NCBI RefSeq assembly: GCF_001717955.1 | Contig: NZ_CP014168.1 | Location: 4,061,501-4,125,500, forward strand | Length of the DNA stretch: 64,000 nucleotides | Source of the DNA: Sphingomonas panacis | Lineage (GTDB): Bacteria; Pseudomonadota; Alphaproteobacteria; Sphingomonadales; Sphingomonadaceae | Reading direction: 5' to 3' | Shown: one piece after another, positions 7,450 to 15,146 of the stretch | How positions within the stretch are numbered: the first letter of the stretch is position 1 | Layout of the letters: each line of letters begins with the position of its first letter | Notes under the pieces: generated by a model | Seen by the model: only the letters and a program-made list of their open reading frames with translations | The model's database searches: none | Told to the model about the DNA's origin: nothing | Program-made: the position numbers and the translations under genes

Positions 7450-9603
7450 CTATTCCGCTTCCCTTTGCAGCACCATCGGGGTGACTGTGTTTTCCTCCTG
7501 GTCCATGGACAAAATCCGCGCAGTCCGGCCATTGCTCATCTGGTAGATGACATCGGCCATACGGATCGTCTCGGGACGATGCGCGACGAGGAGACGCGTC
7601 ATCCGCAACGCCTTCAGGGCGCTGACGACCTTTGCCTCGGTAACGACGTCGAGATGAGCCGTTCCCTCATCAAGCAGGAGGATATCCGGCTTCTTGTAGA
7701 GCGCGCGCGCCAGGAGGACGCGCTGCTTTTGGCCACCGGAGAGATTGGATCCCATGTCTCCCACCATGGTCTCATATTTCATGGGCATTTTTGCGATATC
7801 GTCGTGGATCGCGGCCTGTCTGCAGCACTCGACGATCCAGTCCATGTCGTAGTCCGGATCGAAGAATGCGATGTTCTCAGCCAGTGTGCCGGCGAAGAGC
7901 GTGTCCTCCTGACTCACCACGCCGAGCCGCCCGCGGTAGGAGCGTGTTCCGAACTCCCACATCGGAACGCCATCGATGAGGACTCGTCCCGACGTGGGTT
8001 GGAGCAGGCCGGACAATATCTTGAGCAATGTCGTCTTGCCGCTGCCCGAAGCGCCAATGATGACGGTGGTTTTGCCCGGCTCGATCCGCATGAACATTTG
8101 ATCCAGCACAAGCGGGAGACCGAGACCATAGGAATAGCTTACATTCTGAACCTCCACGACCCCGCAGGGCGCCAGAACCGGCGGCGAGGCATCGGGTTCG
8201 CGGGCCTCGAACGCGATATCGGAAAGCCGGTCGAGATGAACATCGAGCAGCCTGTAGTTCAATGACTGGTCAATGAGCCGGGTGAGCGCACCAACGAAAT
8301 TCTGCTTATAGGCCTGGAAGGCGAAGAGCATGCCGAGGCTGATCTCGCCGGCCATCACCATCTTGATCGCAAGATAGATGAAAAGGATGTTCTCGATGGC
8401 AACGATAAAAGCGTTGGTGGTGTCGAAGCCAGAGGTGATCCTGCCGAGGCGGATGGACCCATTGACGACATCGGCCTTCTTGTTTTGCCACAGCCGCTGG
8501 CGATTGCCTTCCTGGCAGAAGATCTTGATCGCTGAAATTCCCCGGACATTCTCCAGAAAAGCCGAGCTCTCGATCGCCTGGGCGGTCAGGAGATTGGTGT
8601 TTGCAAGCTTCATCGACTGGAAGAACAGAAGCTTGACCGCGACGTAGAGCAGGACGACGCATCCGGTGAGCGCCGTGAGCACCGGCGAGTAAATTACCAT
8701 CAGCGCGAGCGTCGAAAGGGCGAGAATGCCGTCAACCACGGCGCTGACGAGGCCGCGGCTGAGAAGGTCCGTGATCGGCTGGAGTGAGCCGAAACGCGAG
8801 ACGACATCCCCGAGATGACGCTTCTCGAACCAGGCGGACGGGAGAAATATCGTATGCCTGAAAAGATTGGCCGCTGTTTGGAGGCTGAGGCTGTTGCTGA
8901 GGCTGATAACGAGCCTCGCGCGGACCCAGCTCGTCATGGCATTCAGGAAGACGAGCGCGCCAAAGCCGATCGCTATGATATTGAGCAGGTCGAGATCCGA
9001 GCCCGGCAATGCCGTATCGATTGCGAGCTGCGTGAAGAACGGCATGATCAGCGTGACGACCTGCATGATCGAGGAGAGGATGAGAATCCTCAATAGCGCG
9101 GGTCCAAGCCCCGATACCCGTGTCCAAAGCTGGGTGAGCCGGAGGCGATCGCGCTGCCGCGCCGGTGTGAAATTCGTGCTTGGTGTCAGTTCGAGGGCGA
9201 TGCCGGTAAAATGCTCAGAAAGTTCCTCGTCTTCGAGCGTCTGCAGGCCCCGGGCAGGATCGAGGATCGTGTATTTGCCGCCGCGTGCGCCCCGACGGGC
9301 ACGATCAAGCACGACATAGTGATTGAGGTCCCAGTGCAAAATGGCCGGCGTCGCGAGTTGGTCGAGGGAAGCGATCCCGCATTGAAGAGCCCGGGTGTGA
9401 AATCCCATCTGATCGGCGATGGTCACGAGATCCTTCAGGGACGAGCCGCGTGACGACAGCGGAAAGCGTCGCCTGAGACCGGAGAGTTCGCCCTGCTCGC
9501 CGTGGTGCCGCGCAACCATTGCCAGGCAGGCGAGGCCGCACTCGCCCGCTTCAGCCTGCCGGATCAGCTTTCGGTGCTCGGACAGACCTTCGATAAGGCT
9601 CAA
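7450..9603 (-). CDS. C39 peptidase-containing ABC exporter (PCAT)
   Basis: A 717-residue inner-membrane exporter that should cleave double-glycine leaders and pump out the cargo. The N-terminal C39 peptidase has QAEAGECGLAC with catalytic Cys22, His95 in LNHYVVLD and Asp115 in TILDPARG. A six-helix transmembrane domain follows, then the ATPase: Walker A GASGSGKTT, signature LSGGQKQR, Walker B ILLLDEGTAHLD, H-loop VAHRPE. I chose the TTG at 9603: AGGAGG lies 6 bases upstream and the TTG overlaps the HlyD stop as TTGA, indicating translational coupling. The frame is open to 9642, also TTG. Its natural substrates are very likely the three proteins starting MRHFSGEF at 14.6-17.7 kb, whose leaders fit C39 rules. 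It is the third gene of an operon with the JmjC-like oxygenase and HlyD. Confidence 0.93.
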   Translation of the reverse strand: MSLIEGLSEHRKLIRQAEAGECGLACLAMVARHHGEQGELSGLRRRFPLSSRGSSLKDLVTIADQMGFHTRALQCGIASLDQLATPAILHWDLNHYVVLDRARRGARGGKYTILDPARGLQTLEDEELSEHFTGIALELTPSTNFTPARQRDRLRLTQLWTRVSGLGPALLRILILSSIMQVVTLIMPFFTQLAIDTALPGSDLDLLNIIAIGFGALVFLNAMTSWVRARLVISLSNSLSLQTAANLFRHTIFLPSAWFEKRHLGDVVSRFGSLQPITDLLSRGLVSAVVDGILALSTLALMVIYSPVLTALTGCVVLLYVAVKLLFFQSMKLANTNLLTAQAIESSAFLENVRGISAIKIFCQEGNRQRLWQNKKADVVNGSIRLGRITSGFDTTNAFIVAIENILFIYLAIKMVMAGEISLGMLFAFQAYKQNFVGALTRLIDQSLNYRLLDVHLDRLSDIAFEAREPDASPPVLAPCGVVEVQNVSYSYGLGLPLVLDQMFMRIEPGKTTVIIGASGSGKTTLLKILSGLLQPTSGRVLIDGVPMWEFGTRSYRGRLGVVSQEDTLFAGTLAENIAFFDPDYDMDWIVECCRQAAIHDDIAKMPMKYETMVGDMGSNLSGGQKQRVLLARALYKKPDILLLDEGTAHLDVVTEAKVVSALKALRMTRLLVAHRPETIRMADVIYQMSNGRTARILSMDQEENTVTPMVLQREAE

Positions 9604-10862
9604 GAGCGCCTCCTGACGGCGTTCAATGGCTCGAGCACCCAATCGAGGAAAGATCGCCGCTCGAGGATCACCGTCGCTGTCAGGCTCATCCCGGTCTGAA
9701 GATGAAGGGGGCGCCCGAATGCCGGCACGATCTGCCGCGCCAATTTGACGCGCACCTTGTAGACGGGCTCCTCGATCTTGAGCGGAGTGTCGAGTTCGCC
9801 TGGGGTGAACGCCGCCTTGGACATGTTGAGGATCCGGCCATCGAAGCTGCCGAACTGCTTGTAGGGAAAGGCGTCGTACATGATGCGGACGGCCTGTCCG
9901 TCACGAATGAAGCCGGCCGATCGGGACGGGGCGAACAATTCTGCCTCGAAGGCCGATCCGTCCGGCACAACCACCATCAGCGGGATTCGGGCATCGACAT
10001 TTCTGCCAATGGTGGCCTGAAGCGCGGTGATACGCCCGTCGATCGGAGCGACGATCGTATAGCCCACCTCCACGCGCGCACGGGACTGCTGCTGGGAGAG
10101 TGAGAGCAATTGCCCACGCAGTTCGGCCGATTTCTGCCTCTGAACCAGGGGCAGCTGGTGTAGCTGGGCCGTGAGATCGCTTTGCCGTGCCGCAAGCTGG
10201 GTTCGTTGCTGGCGTAGCTGCTCCGCGCGTTGTTGTTCGCTGTAGAGCGCCTGCCGACGACGTTCCATCTCGAGTTTGCTGATATAGCCGCGATCGGCGA
10301 TTGGTTGGATGCGCTCGAGCGTCTCGGACATCGAACGAACGATCGCAGTCTGGAGGTCGAGTTGATGGCTCAGGGACTGACTCTCGGCGGCGTTCGAGGC
10401 GATCGCGGTCGTAAGGCGCCTCTCTTCGTCAGCGGCGGTTCGCGCTTCGGCGTCCAGTTGCTGGTCGATCGTATCACTCTGGAGTCCGAGCGCGGTCAGC
10501 GTTTCGCCAGCGGAGCCGCGGCTGGCGCCGTCGCGCATATCGACGCCGATGAAGGCGATCGGCTGGCCTTTTCGGACCTGGCTACCCTCGCGGACATATA
10601 GGCGCTCGATGGTCCCGGCCCGCGCAGCGAAGACCTTTGCGGAAGGCAGGCTGGTTACCACGGTTCCCGGGATCTGCGCGGTGCGGGGGTAGCTAGCGTT
10701 CACCGCCCACAGGATCAGGGCAAGGCTGAAAAGGCCCATGACGGTCACGAATACGGAGTTGATTCGCGTGTCCGCGATGACGATGTCGCCGTAGAGGCGG
10801 TCCCGCCGTTTCCTGATGACCTGTTCGCGGAACAGCGATGCCATGGTCTTGCCGTCGCTCAA
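9600..10862 (-). CDS. HlyD-family membrane fusion protein
   Basis: 420 residues: a short cytoplasmic N-terminus, one transmembrane helix (VFVTVMGLFSLALILWAV, about residues 37-54), a lipoyl-like half (AGTIERLYVREGSQVRKGQPI), a long Gln/Arg-rich coiled coil (EMERRRQALYSEQQRAEQLR), then the second lipoyl and beta-barrel part (VVAPIDGRI-like TIVAPIDGRITALQ, GMSLTATVILE). It bridges the PCAT exporter to an outer-membrane TolC-type channel, which is not encoded in the window. The ATG overlaps the end of the JmjC-like gene (ATGA) and its stop overlaps the exporter start, so all three are translationally coupled. This is the usual adaptor architecture for Gram-negative double-glycine export (CvaA type). 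Confidence 0.92.
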   Translation of the reverse strand: MSDGKTMASLFREQVIRKRRDRLYGDIVIADTRINSVFVTVMGLFSLALILWAVNASYPRTAQIPGTVVTSLPSAKVFAARAGTIERLYVREGSQVRKGQPIAFIGVDMRDGASRGSAGETLTALGLQSDTIDQQLDAEARTAADEERRLTTAIASNAAESQSLSHQLDLQTAIVRSMSETLERIQPIADRGYISKLEMERRRQALYSEQQRAEQLRQQRTQLAARQSDLTAQLHQLPLVQRQKSAELRGQLLSLSQQQSRARVEVGYTIVAPIDGRITALQATIGRNVDARIPLMVVVPDGSAFEAELFAPSRSAGFIRDGQAVRIMYDAFPYKQFGSFDGRILNMSKAAFTPGELDTPLKIEEPVYKVRVKLARQIVPAFGRPLHLQTGMSLTATVILERRSFLDWVLEPLNAVRRRS

Positions 10863-12046
10863 AGATCGGCGGGCAGTTGCTCGCGCAGCGGCTCCACGAC
10901 TGCTTCGAGCCGGATCAGATCGGCTCGGGCGAGGTCGCGGAGCAAGGTTTGGAGGGCCTCGGCCGGGATGTCGGAAATCCGGGCCTGCAGGCTTTCGATG
11001 TCGATACTGGTCGTGTCGGCCAATTGCCGGACGATACGCTCATGGTCGCCCATCAAGTGGATCGGATTGCCGTTCACATGGATGACGGGACTTTCGGCGT
11101 TGGCCTGGCGCGCATTCAATGTGACACGGGTTTGCGCGGCCAACGGCCGGTCCGCCTGCTTGACAAGGGCGTCGATATTGAAGGGCGTCACGACCCGTTC
11201 GCGCTGTTGGGAACGGGTGTAGAATGCATCGAGCATGGCAGGGTCGCGCAATGCTTTGGCGATGACCTGTGCGGCCTCGTCGACGCGGGCGGCGTCATGG
11301 GTGTCGCCCAGAAGCGAATGCCGCAGTTCGACCAGATCCGGCAGCGTCGAGGCGCACGCCCAGACCAGATAGTCGAGGATGAGCGGGGTATGGACAGCCA
11401 CGGTAAAGTGGATCGTGTCATATCCGGCAACGGGAACCACGCGGTGCCACCACCCCCGCGGGACATAAAGAATGTCGCCGGCCTCAACGACGTCGTCGAA
11501 GACCGGCGTGGCCGGAACTTCATCCTTGCGCTCGTTGCTGACCTGGCTGCTGATCGGGAGCGGATGCGTTGGCTCGTAAAGACGCCAGTGCTTGCGACCG
11601 GCGACCTGGACGACGAACACGTCATGGGTGTCCCAGTGCACGTTGGTCGCAGCCTCCTCGCCTAGCGAGGCATAGGCGTTGGCGCTTGTCTGGGCTCCCA
11701 CGAACCGCCCGATCTCCAGGCAGATATCGCGGACGGGTGTCGACACGAGCTCGATGCGGTTGAGGACGATCGTCGCGCCGGACGCGATCATATTATAGAG
11801 GCGGTCCTTGAGTATTCTCCGCCGCCGCAGGCCGACATCGATGAACTCCTCGACATAGGCGGAAGGCTCGGTCCGTCCATTATACAGGACCTTGAGCAGC
11901 TCGCGGGTCGGATCCTGAAGATCCAGTGCACGATCGATCAGCGACCATCCATAGGGCGCTGGATCGAAGCATTTGCGCAGGAACCTCGGTTTCTGCTCAA
12001 AGTGGAGGGTCCTGAACTCATCGCGACTCATCGAGAAATTGATCAT
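10859..12046 (-). CDS. JmjC/cupin-type Fe(II)/2-oxoglutarate oxygenase
   Basis: 395 residues with a JmjC-like cupin. The iron-binding facial triad is readable as HWD (His137, Asp139) in NVHWDTHDVFVVQVAGRKHW and His201 in DILYVPRGWWHRV, resembling the ribosomal-oxygenase (YcfD/MINA) and peptide-hydroxylase branch. A C-terminal winged-helix-like segment follows (LIRLEAVVEPLREQL). I chose the ATG at 12046 (MINFSMSRDE), because the upstream reading would run through the palindromic control element. It is the first gene of the oxygenase-HlyD-PCAT operon, so I infer it hydroxylates residues of the exported substrates, the Asp-rich DGEDTDD segment being one candidate. Alternatively it could modify a self protein. 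The iron ligands are intact. Confidence 0.85.
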   Translation of the reverse strand: MINFSMSRDEFRTLHFEQKPRFLRKCFDPAPYGWSLIDRALDLQDPTRELLKVLYNGRTEPSAYVEEFIDVGLRRRRILKDRLYNMIASGATIVLNRIELVSTPVRDICLEIGRFVGAQTSANAYASLGEEAATNVHWDTHDVFVVQVAGRKHWRLYEPTHPLPISSQVSNERKDEVPATPVFDDVVEAGDILYVPRGWWHRVVPVAGYDTIHFTVAVHTPLILDYLVWACASTLPDLVELRHSLLGDTHDAARVDEAAQVIAKALRDPAMLDAFYTRSQQRERVVTPFNIDALVKQADRPLAAQTRVTLNARQANAESPVIHVNGNPIHLMGDHERIVRQLADTTSIDIESLQARISDIPAEALQTLLRDLARADLIRLEAVVEPLREQLPADL

Positions 12047-12052
12047 CGGGAC

Positions 12053-12068
12053 CCCCAAATTCTTGGGG
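12053..12068 (-). promoter_or_regulatory. Short inverted repeat over the oxygenase ribosome binding region
   Basis: CCCCAAATTCTTGGGG, with 6-base arms, lies 7-22 bases upstream of the oxygenase ATG. On the transcript it could fold and hide the ribosome binding region. This is an observation of structure only; a regulatory role is speculative. Confidence 0.3.
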
Positions 12069-12096
12069 CAGGTTCGGCATTGAGGCGGAAAAAGGG

Positions 12097-12118
12097 AACA
12101 CCCCTGATCAGGGGTGTT
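12097..12118. promoter_or_regulatory. Perfect 22-bp palindromic operator (site 1)
   Basis: AACACCCCTGA is followed directly by its exact reverse complement. The centre is about 62 bases upstream of the oxygenase ATG. Related elements precede the three MRHFSGEF genes (14949, 15066 and 17768), so this is probably the binding site of a regulator shared by the whole locus. The regulator is unknown; the LuxR-type protein at 6319-7083 is the nearest candidate. Confidence 0.75.
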
Positions 12119-12308
12119 TACACAGGCAGGCCGCATTTATCCCAGGGAGCGGCGGGACATGCACAGGCGCCATGCCGATTGCTCAAGCGGGATTTCCGCC
12201 GATACGGTGCTTCCGGTGTCCAGATAGGACCGACAGGATGGCGACCTTGTGGTTTCAGGTGGGCTTCAGCAGCGATAGCTCAGCGCGAAGCGGCGCTCAC
12301 GCCGACGG

Positions 12309-12479
12309 TCAGTTCGAATTTTGAGGCGGCACGTTCCGCCTCGGTCTTGCTTGACCAATGACGGAACCGAAGATCACGCCCAGGGCGACACCCATGGCAA
12401 CGTGGCCGGTCGCTGCCCCGATAGCGGCGCCGAGCGCGATACTTAGGCCAATAAGACATGCTGATTTCTTCACCGACAC
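12309..12479 (-). CDS. Small glycine-zipper membrane peptide
   Basis: A 56-residue frame beginning VSVKKSACLIGLSIALGAAI with repeated small-xxx-small spacing (GAAIGAATGHVAMGVALGVIFGSVIG) and a basic tail RPRR. This is one or two hydrophobic helices of glycine-zipper type. The start is either GTG at 12479 or the in-frame GTG at 12473, with AGGCGG just upstream. It lies between the retropepsin-PDZ gene and the oxygenase operon, on the same strand. Glycine-zipper peptides include pore-forming bacteriocins and harmless lipoprotein-like membrane proteins. There is no double-glycine leader, so I cannot say whether it is a toxin, an immunity protein or a housekeeping membrane peptide. Confidence 0.5.
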   Translation of the reverse strand: MSVKKSACLIGLSIALGAAIGAATGHVAMGVALGVIFGSVIGQARPRRNVPPQNSN

Positions 12480-12525
12480 CGCCTATGCTTTTGACAGACC
12501 ATAGCGCGGACGCGCGATAGAAGCA

Positions 12526-12545
12526 CGGCCCCTTTTAAAAGGGTC
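12526..12545. repeat. Hairpin with CCCTTTTAAAAGGG core
   Basis: A near-perfect inverted repeat in the gap between the retropepsin-PDZ gene and the glycine-zipper gene. A very similar hairpin (CCCCTTTAAAAGGGG) overlaps the stop codon of the proline-rich peptide gene at 14601-14615. No T-run follows, so it is not a textbook terminator. Confidence 0.5.
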
Positions 12546-12614
12546 CATTAGCGCCCGCTGCGGCTCATTGCGCAAGATCCACAAGCCTTAGGGTCAGTGC
12601 TGTATTGGATCCGC

Positions 12615-13805
12615 TTAATAGAAATCACGAAGGACAAGGGTGGCATATCGACCATCGCAGAGGTCCAGTGAGACTGTCTTGCCCGGCGTGTCGATCGACC
12701 ATTTGCGAAGGTCGCTCTTGTAATAATCCTCGGGGATAGGACGGCCGTTGACGCGGCAAATCAGATCTCCGGGTTTCAGAGGCGATCGGGCCGCCGGGCT
12801 TCCCTGCATGATATGAAGTACATGAAGACGATCGCCCTCCGGAAGGACGACTACCCCGCTGGTGGACTTGACCCGAGGGACTGGGGCGCCACGCCGGTCG
12901 GTAAGCGCCAGGATCCCATGCCGCACGTCGAAGGCTGGGTTGAATCGCGCGAGCAGACGCGCACCGATGATGCCATCGACGCCGCGTGCGTCCGCATAGC
13001 CGTTCGTGTCCTCGAGGTAGGTCTCGACGTTCCGGATTCTGCGGCCACCAAGATCGAGTTCCGGGAGGATCGCCAGTTTCTTGAGCACCGGTCCGCCGAG
13101 TCCCCCGACGAGGGTATCGGTAATCTTGAGGCGGCGACTGGGAAAAGATTGCCAGCCATGGGATGCCAGCATGAGCTCGCCGTCGAATCCGAGATCGACG
13201 ATCAGCTTGAGCCGGGGGTTCCCGCTTATTCCGGCATGGAGGACCATGTCTGCGCGCCCCGGCGTGAACTGCAGGGCGTGCCTGGTCTGGCGTGGCTGCG
13301 CCTCGATTGCAGCGGCGAACCGGAACCGGTTGCGATCATGGTCGATCTCAAGAGCACAACAGGTCAGAACGTCCCGGCCGATCACGAGATCGCTAACCGC
13401 GACGGCACGCTGCGCGGTCGCCGGAGCAGGCTGAGCAAGTATTGCCTTGCGTTCGACCCTGTAGTTGCCCAGCTCGATCGTGACCGGACCGACGGTGGTC
13501 ATCTCGACCGGCCCGGCGACGGTATCAACGGTGACGGTGCCCTGGCTCGACAGGCCAAGAGCCCGCACGGTTTGCGGGCTGGCAATCGAGAAACCGGCGC
13601 CTGTGTCGAGAATTGCTGAGACCTGGCGGCCGTTGATAGCCGCCGTGACCGCTGGCGCCCCACCGGCCTGGGCGGCGAAAGGCGTCCAGGGTCCATGGCC
13701 GGCTGCGTCGACAGGGCGGAAGTCAACGTCCGCGGGCTGCGTCGCAGCCGGATTTGCAGAGAGAATAAGGGCTATCGCCAGCAGGCCATGGAGCGATCGA
13801 CGCAT
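12615..13805 (-). CDS. Secreted retropepsin-like aspartic protease with PDZ domain
   Basis: 396 residues with a signal peptide (RRSLHGLLAIALILSANPA, cleavage near residues 20-22). The first protease lobe carries the catalytic ILDTGAGF motif (Asp67-Thr-Gly). A second lobe has VDLGFDGELML in place of a clean DTG, so the enzyme may work as a dimer or have altered activity. The C-terminal 80 or so residues are PDZ-like (VLHIMQGSPAARSPLKPGDLICRVNG). I chose ATG 13805 because GGAGAG precedes it; the longer frame would start with GTG at 13829. It begins 13 bases after the upstream 224-residue gene and probably shares its transcript with the proline-rich peptide gene. In this context it could process, activate or destroy exported peptides in the periplasm, which is inference. 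Confidence 0.8.
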   Translation of the reverse strand: MRRSLHGLLAIALILSANPAATQPADVDFRPVDAAGHGPWTPFAAQAGGAPAVTAAINGRQVSAILDTGAGFSIASPQTVRALGLSSQGTVTVDTVAGPVEMTTVGPVTIELGNYRVERKAILAQPAPATAQRAVAVSDLVIGRDVLTCCALEIDHDRNRFRFAAAIEAQPRQTRHALQFTPGRADMVLHAGISGNPRLKLIVDLGFDGELMLASHGWQSFPSRRLKITDTLVGGLGGPVLKKLAILPELDLGGRRIRNVETYLEDTNGYADARGVDGIIGARLLARFNPAFDVRHGILALTDRRGAPVPRVKSTSGVVVLPEGDRLHVLHIMQGSPAARSPLKPGDLICRVNGRPIPEDYYKSDLRKWSIDTPGKTVSLDLCDGRYATLVLRDFY

Positions 13806-13818
13806 TGCGCTCTCCAGC

Positions 13819-14493
13819 CTAGCCGACACAGAAATAATCGGGGGGATAGGCTCCCGAGCCCAGGCCTTTCAATGTCCGTGCGGCCCTGTTGCGCACGGGT
13901 AGCGGCAGGGCGTCAGCGCGTGCAAGTTTGCGCAAGACGTCCACGAACGGACCGGAGCAACTGCCAGCGCGCTCGACATCGGCGAGAAGCCGCGCCGCCT
14001 CCTGTTCGTCCGCGGCCGCCGGCGTGGCCAGCTGATGGGGTTTACCCAGCGATGGCTTGTAGCGTTGGGATGGATCCGTCCGATCGGGTGGATCGAGAGC
14101 CGTTGCCGCGGCAGCGACAGCGAGCGCGGCCAGGATCGGGCCGGGATCAGTCCTGCGCTGACGTCTCGGATCTTCGGAGGAATTGGCCGCACGGTGATCC
14201 TCGGCGAGGAAGATCAGCAAGGTGGTGAGCTCGCGAGGTTCACCCGCCGTTGCCAGCAAAGGCTCGGAGAGCAACAGATTGTCGTCCACGCGTCGTCCGC
14301 TGCGTTCGTCACCTGCTGCCACGCCTTGTACGCGCAGCGATGTTTGCCAGCCCAGTTGGACGCTGAGCTGGTCCAGCCGGGATTGAGCCTCGGTAAGGGT
14401 AGCAGCGGCGTTGGGCGTTCGCGCCTGCCCGATCGCGGGAACGAGCAGTATTGCCGCGGCGAGGGTTGCCCAAAAGTTGTGGGGTCTGACCAT
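13819..14493 (-). CDS. Secreted protein of unknown function, operonic with proline-rich peptide
   Basis: 224 residues with a signal peptide (FWATLAAAILLVPAIGQA). The mature part starts with a helical segment (TLTEAQSRLDQLSVQLGW), contains LLLSEPLLATAGEPRELTTLLIFLAEDHRA, and ends with a Cys-containing block (GSCSGPFVDVLRKLA and YPPDYFCVG). The middle faintly recalls the context around an M48-type HExxH, but the zinc motif itself is absent (AEDH), so a protease function is not supported. It is on the same strand, 111 bases after the proline-rich leader peptide and 13 bases before the retropepsin-PDZ gene. The position suggests immunity, chaperoning or processing for that peptide. Confidence 0.65.
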   Translation of the reverse strand: MVRPHNFWATLAAAILLVPAIGQARTPNAAATLTEAQSRLDQLSVQLGWQTSLRVQGVAAGDERSGRRVDDNLLLSEPLLATAGEPRELTTLLIFLAEDHRAANSSEDPRRQRRTDPGPILAALAVAAAATALDPPDRTDPSQRYKPSLGKPHQLATPAAADEQEAARLLADVERAGSCSGPFVDVLRKLARADALPLPVRNRAARTLKGLGSGAYPPDYFCVG

Positions 14494-14599
14494 GTCGCAC
14501 CTATGTGTTTCAGCCTGTTGCGTGTGTCAAAATCGGAAAGAGCCCGGGATTGCTCCCAGGCTCCTCCTTCGTCGGAGCACACCAACACAATCGCCCCCT

Positions 14600-14615
14600 C
14601 CCCTTTAAAAGGGGA
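14600..14615 (-). terminator. Hairpin at the stop codon of the proline-rich peptide gene
   Basis: On the minus strand CCCCTTTTAAAGGGG contains the last codons and TAA stop of the peptide gene. No U-tract follows, so it may be an attenuator or RNA stabiliser between this gene and the 224-residue gene rather than a full terminator. A sister hairpin is at 12526-12545. Confidence 0.4.
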
Positions 14616-14895
14616 TCGTGATGATCACTCCGCCGCCAGGGTTTCCGGGGCTGGTGCCGGGCGGCAGTCCCGGCTGGATCGTGCCGCCGCCGGGGAGCGG
14701 AATCTCAGGAGGCAAAGGCGTCCAGGGCGGCGTCGGCGGCAGTGGATTCACCGGGCCGTTGACGGGTGGCTTCGGCGGTTCGGGCGGAGGGGTCGAGGTG
14801 TCGTCCGTGTCTTCACCGTCACCGCCGGAAATGGCATCGAGTTCGTCGAGCATCAGCAGGCGGATGCCGCCGAACTCACCGCTAAAGTGGCGCAT
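14605..14895 (-). CDS. Double-glycine leader peptide with proline-rich core (peptide A)
   Basis: 96 residues. The leader MRHFSGEF, then RLLMLDELDAI, ends in Gly-Gly at 24-25. Counting back from the cleavage site there is Leu at -12, Glu at -8, Leu at -7 and Ile at -4, the classic double-glycine pattern read by C39 peptidases. The predicted mature part is about 71 residues: an acidic DGEDTDD stretch, then an almost pure proline/glycine chain (PPPEPPKPP, PLPPTPPWTPLPPE, PGGGTIQPG) ending VIITIPF. It has no cysteine and a single Trp, so it is not a lantibiotic-type substrate. I chose the ATG at 14895 because GGGGAG lies just upstream and the leader aligns with the two paralogues. It is a candidate microcin-like peptide or an accessory peptide of the system. 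Confidence 0.82.
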   Translation of the reverse strand: MRHFSGEFGGIRLLMLDELDAISGGDGEDTDDTSTPPPEPPKPPVNGPVNPLPPTPPWTPLPPEIPLPGGGTIQPGLPPGTSPGNPGGGVIITIPF

Positions 14896-14947
14896 ATCAA
14901 GTCTCCCCATTGGACACTCGCGAAGTGGACCTTGAAGGGACTTGACG

Positions 14948-14971
14948 TAAACACCCCTAGTCAGGGGGGTG
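14948..14971. promoter_or_regulatory. Palindromic operator (site 2) upstream of peptide A
   Basis: Contains TAAACACCCCTAGTCAGGGG, an imperfect version of the perfect palindrome at 12097. Read toward the gene it ends GGGGTGTTTAC, so a -35-like TTTAC directly abuts the operator. The centre is about 65 bases upstream of the ATG at 14895. Confidence 0.7.
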
Positions 14972-15065
14972 ATATGCAGGTTTGGGAGGGCCGGCCTGAT
15001 CAAACGGCCTATCGGCAGCACAACGTATGGAGGGCGGCAGCGCCAACAGCCCTCAAGCGATACGG

Positions 15066-15090
15066 ACACCCCTGACTAGGGGTGTTTACA
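15066..15090. promoter_or_regulatory. Palindromic operator (site 3) upstream of effector B
   Basis: ACACCCCTGACTAGGGGTGT followed by TTACA. It is the same element as site 2 in inverse orientation, about 72 bases (centre) upstream of the ATG at 15147. TTTACA at its edge could serve as the -35 box. Confidence 0.72.
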
Positions 15091-15146
15091 GGGCTGTGAG
15101 CAGAATGTCTGTCTGGCTTCCTCGACAGTATTCAGGAGCGCGGACG

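Noticed and set aside
12172..12321. A small plus-strand frame (MPIAQAGFPP) downstream of the perfect palindrome
   Set aside because: It lacks the conserved leader and a convincing ribosome binding site, and overlaps the end of the glycine-zipper gene on the other strand.
13819..14493. M48-type metalloprotease function for the 224-residue secreted protein
   Set aside because: Only the general context resembles M48; the HExxH zinc motif is not present.
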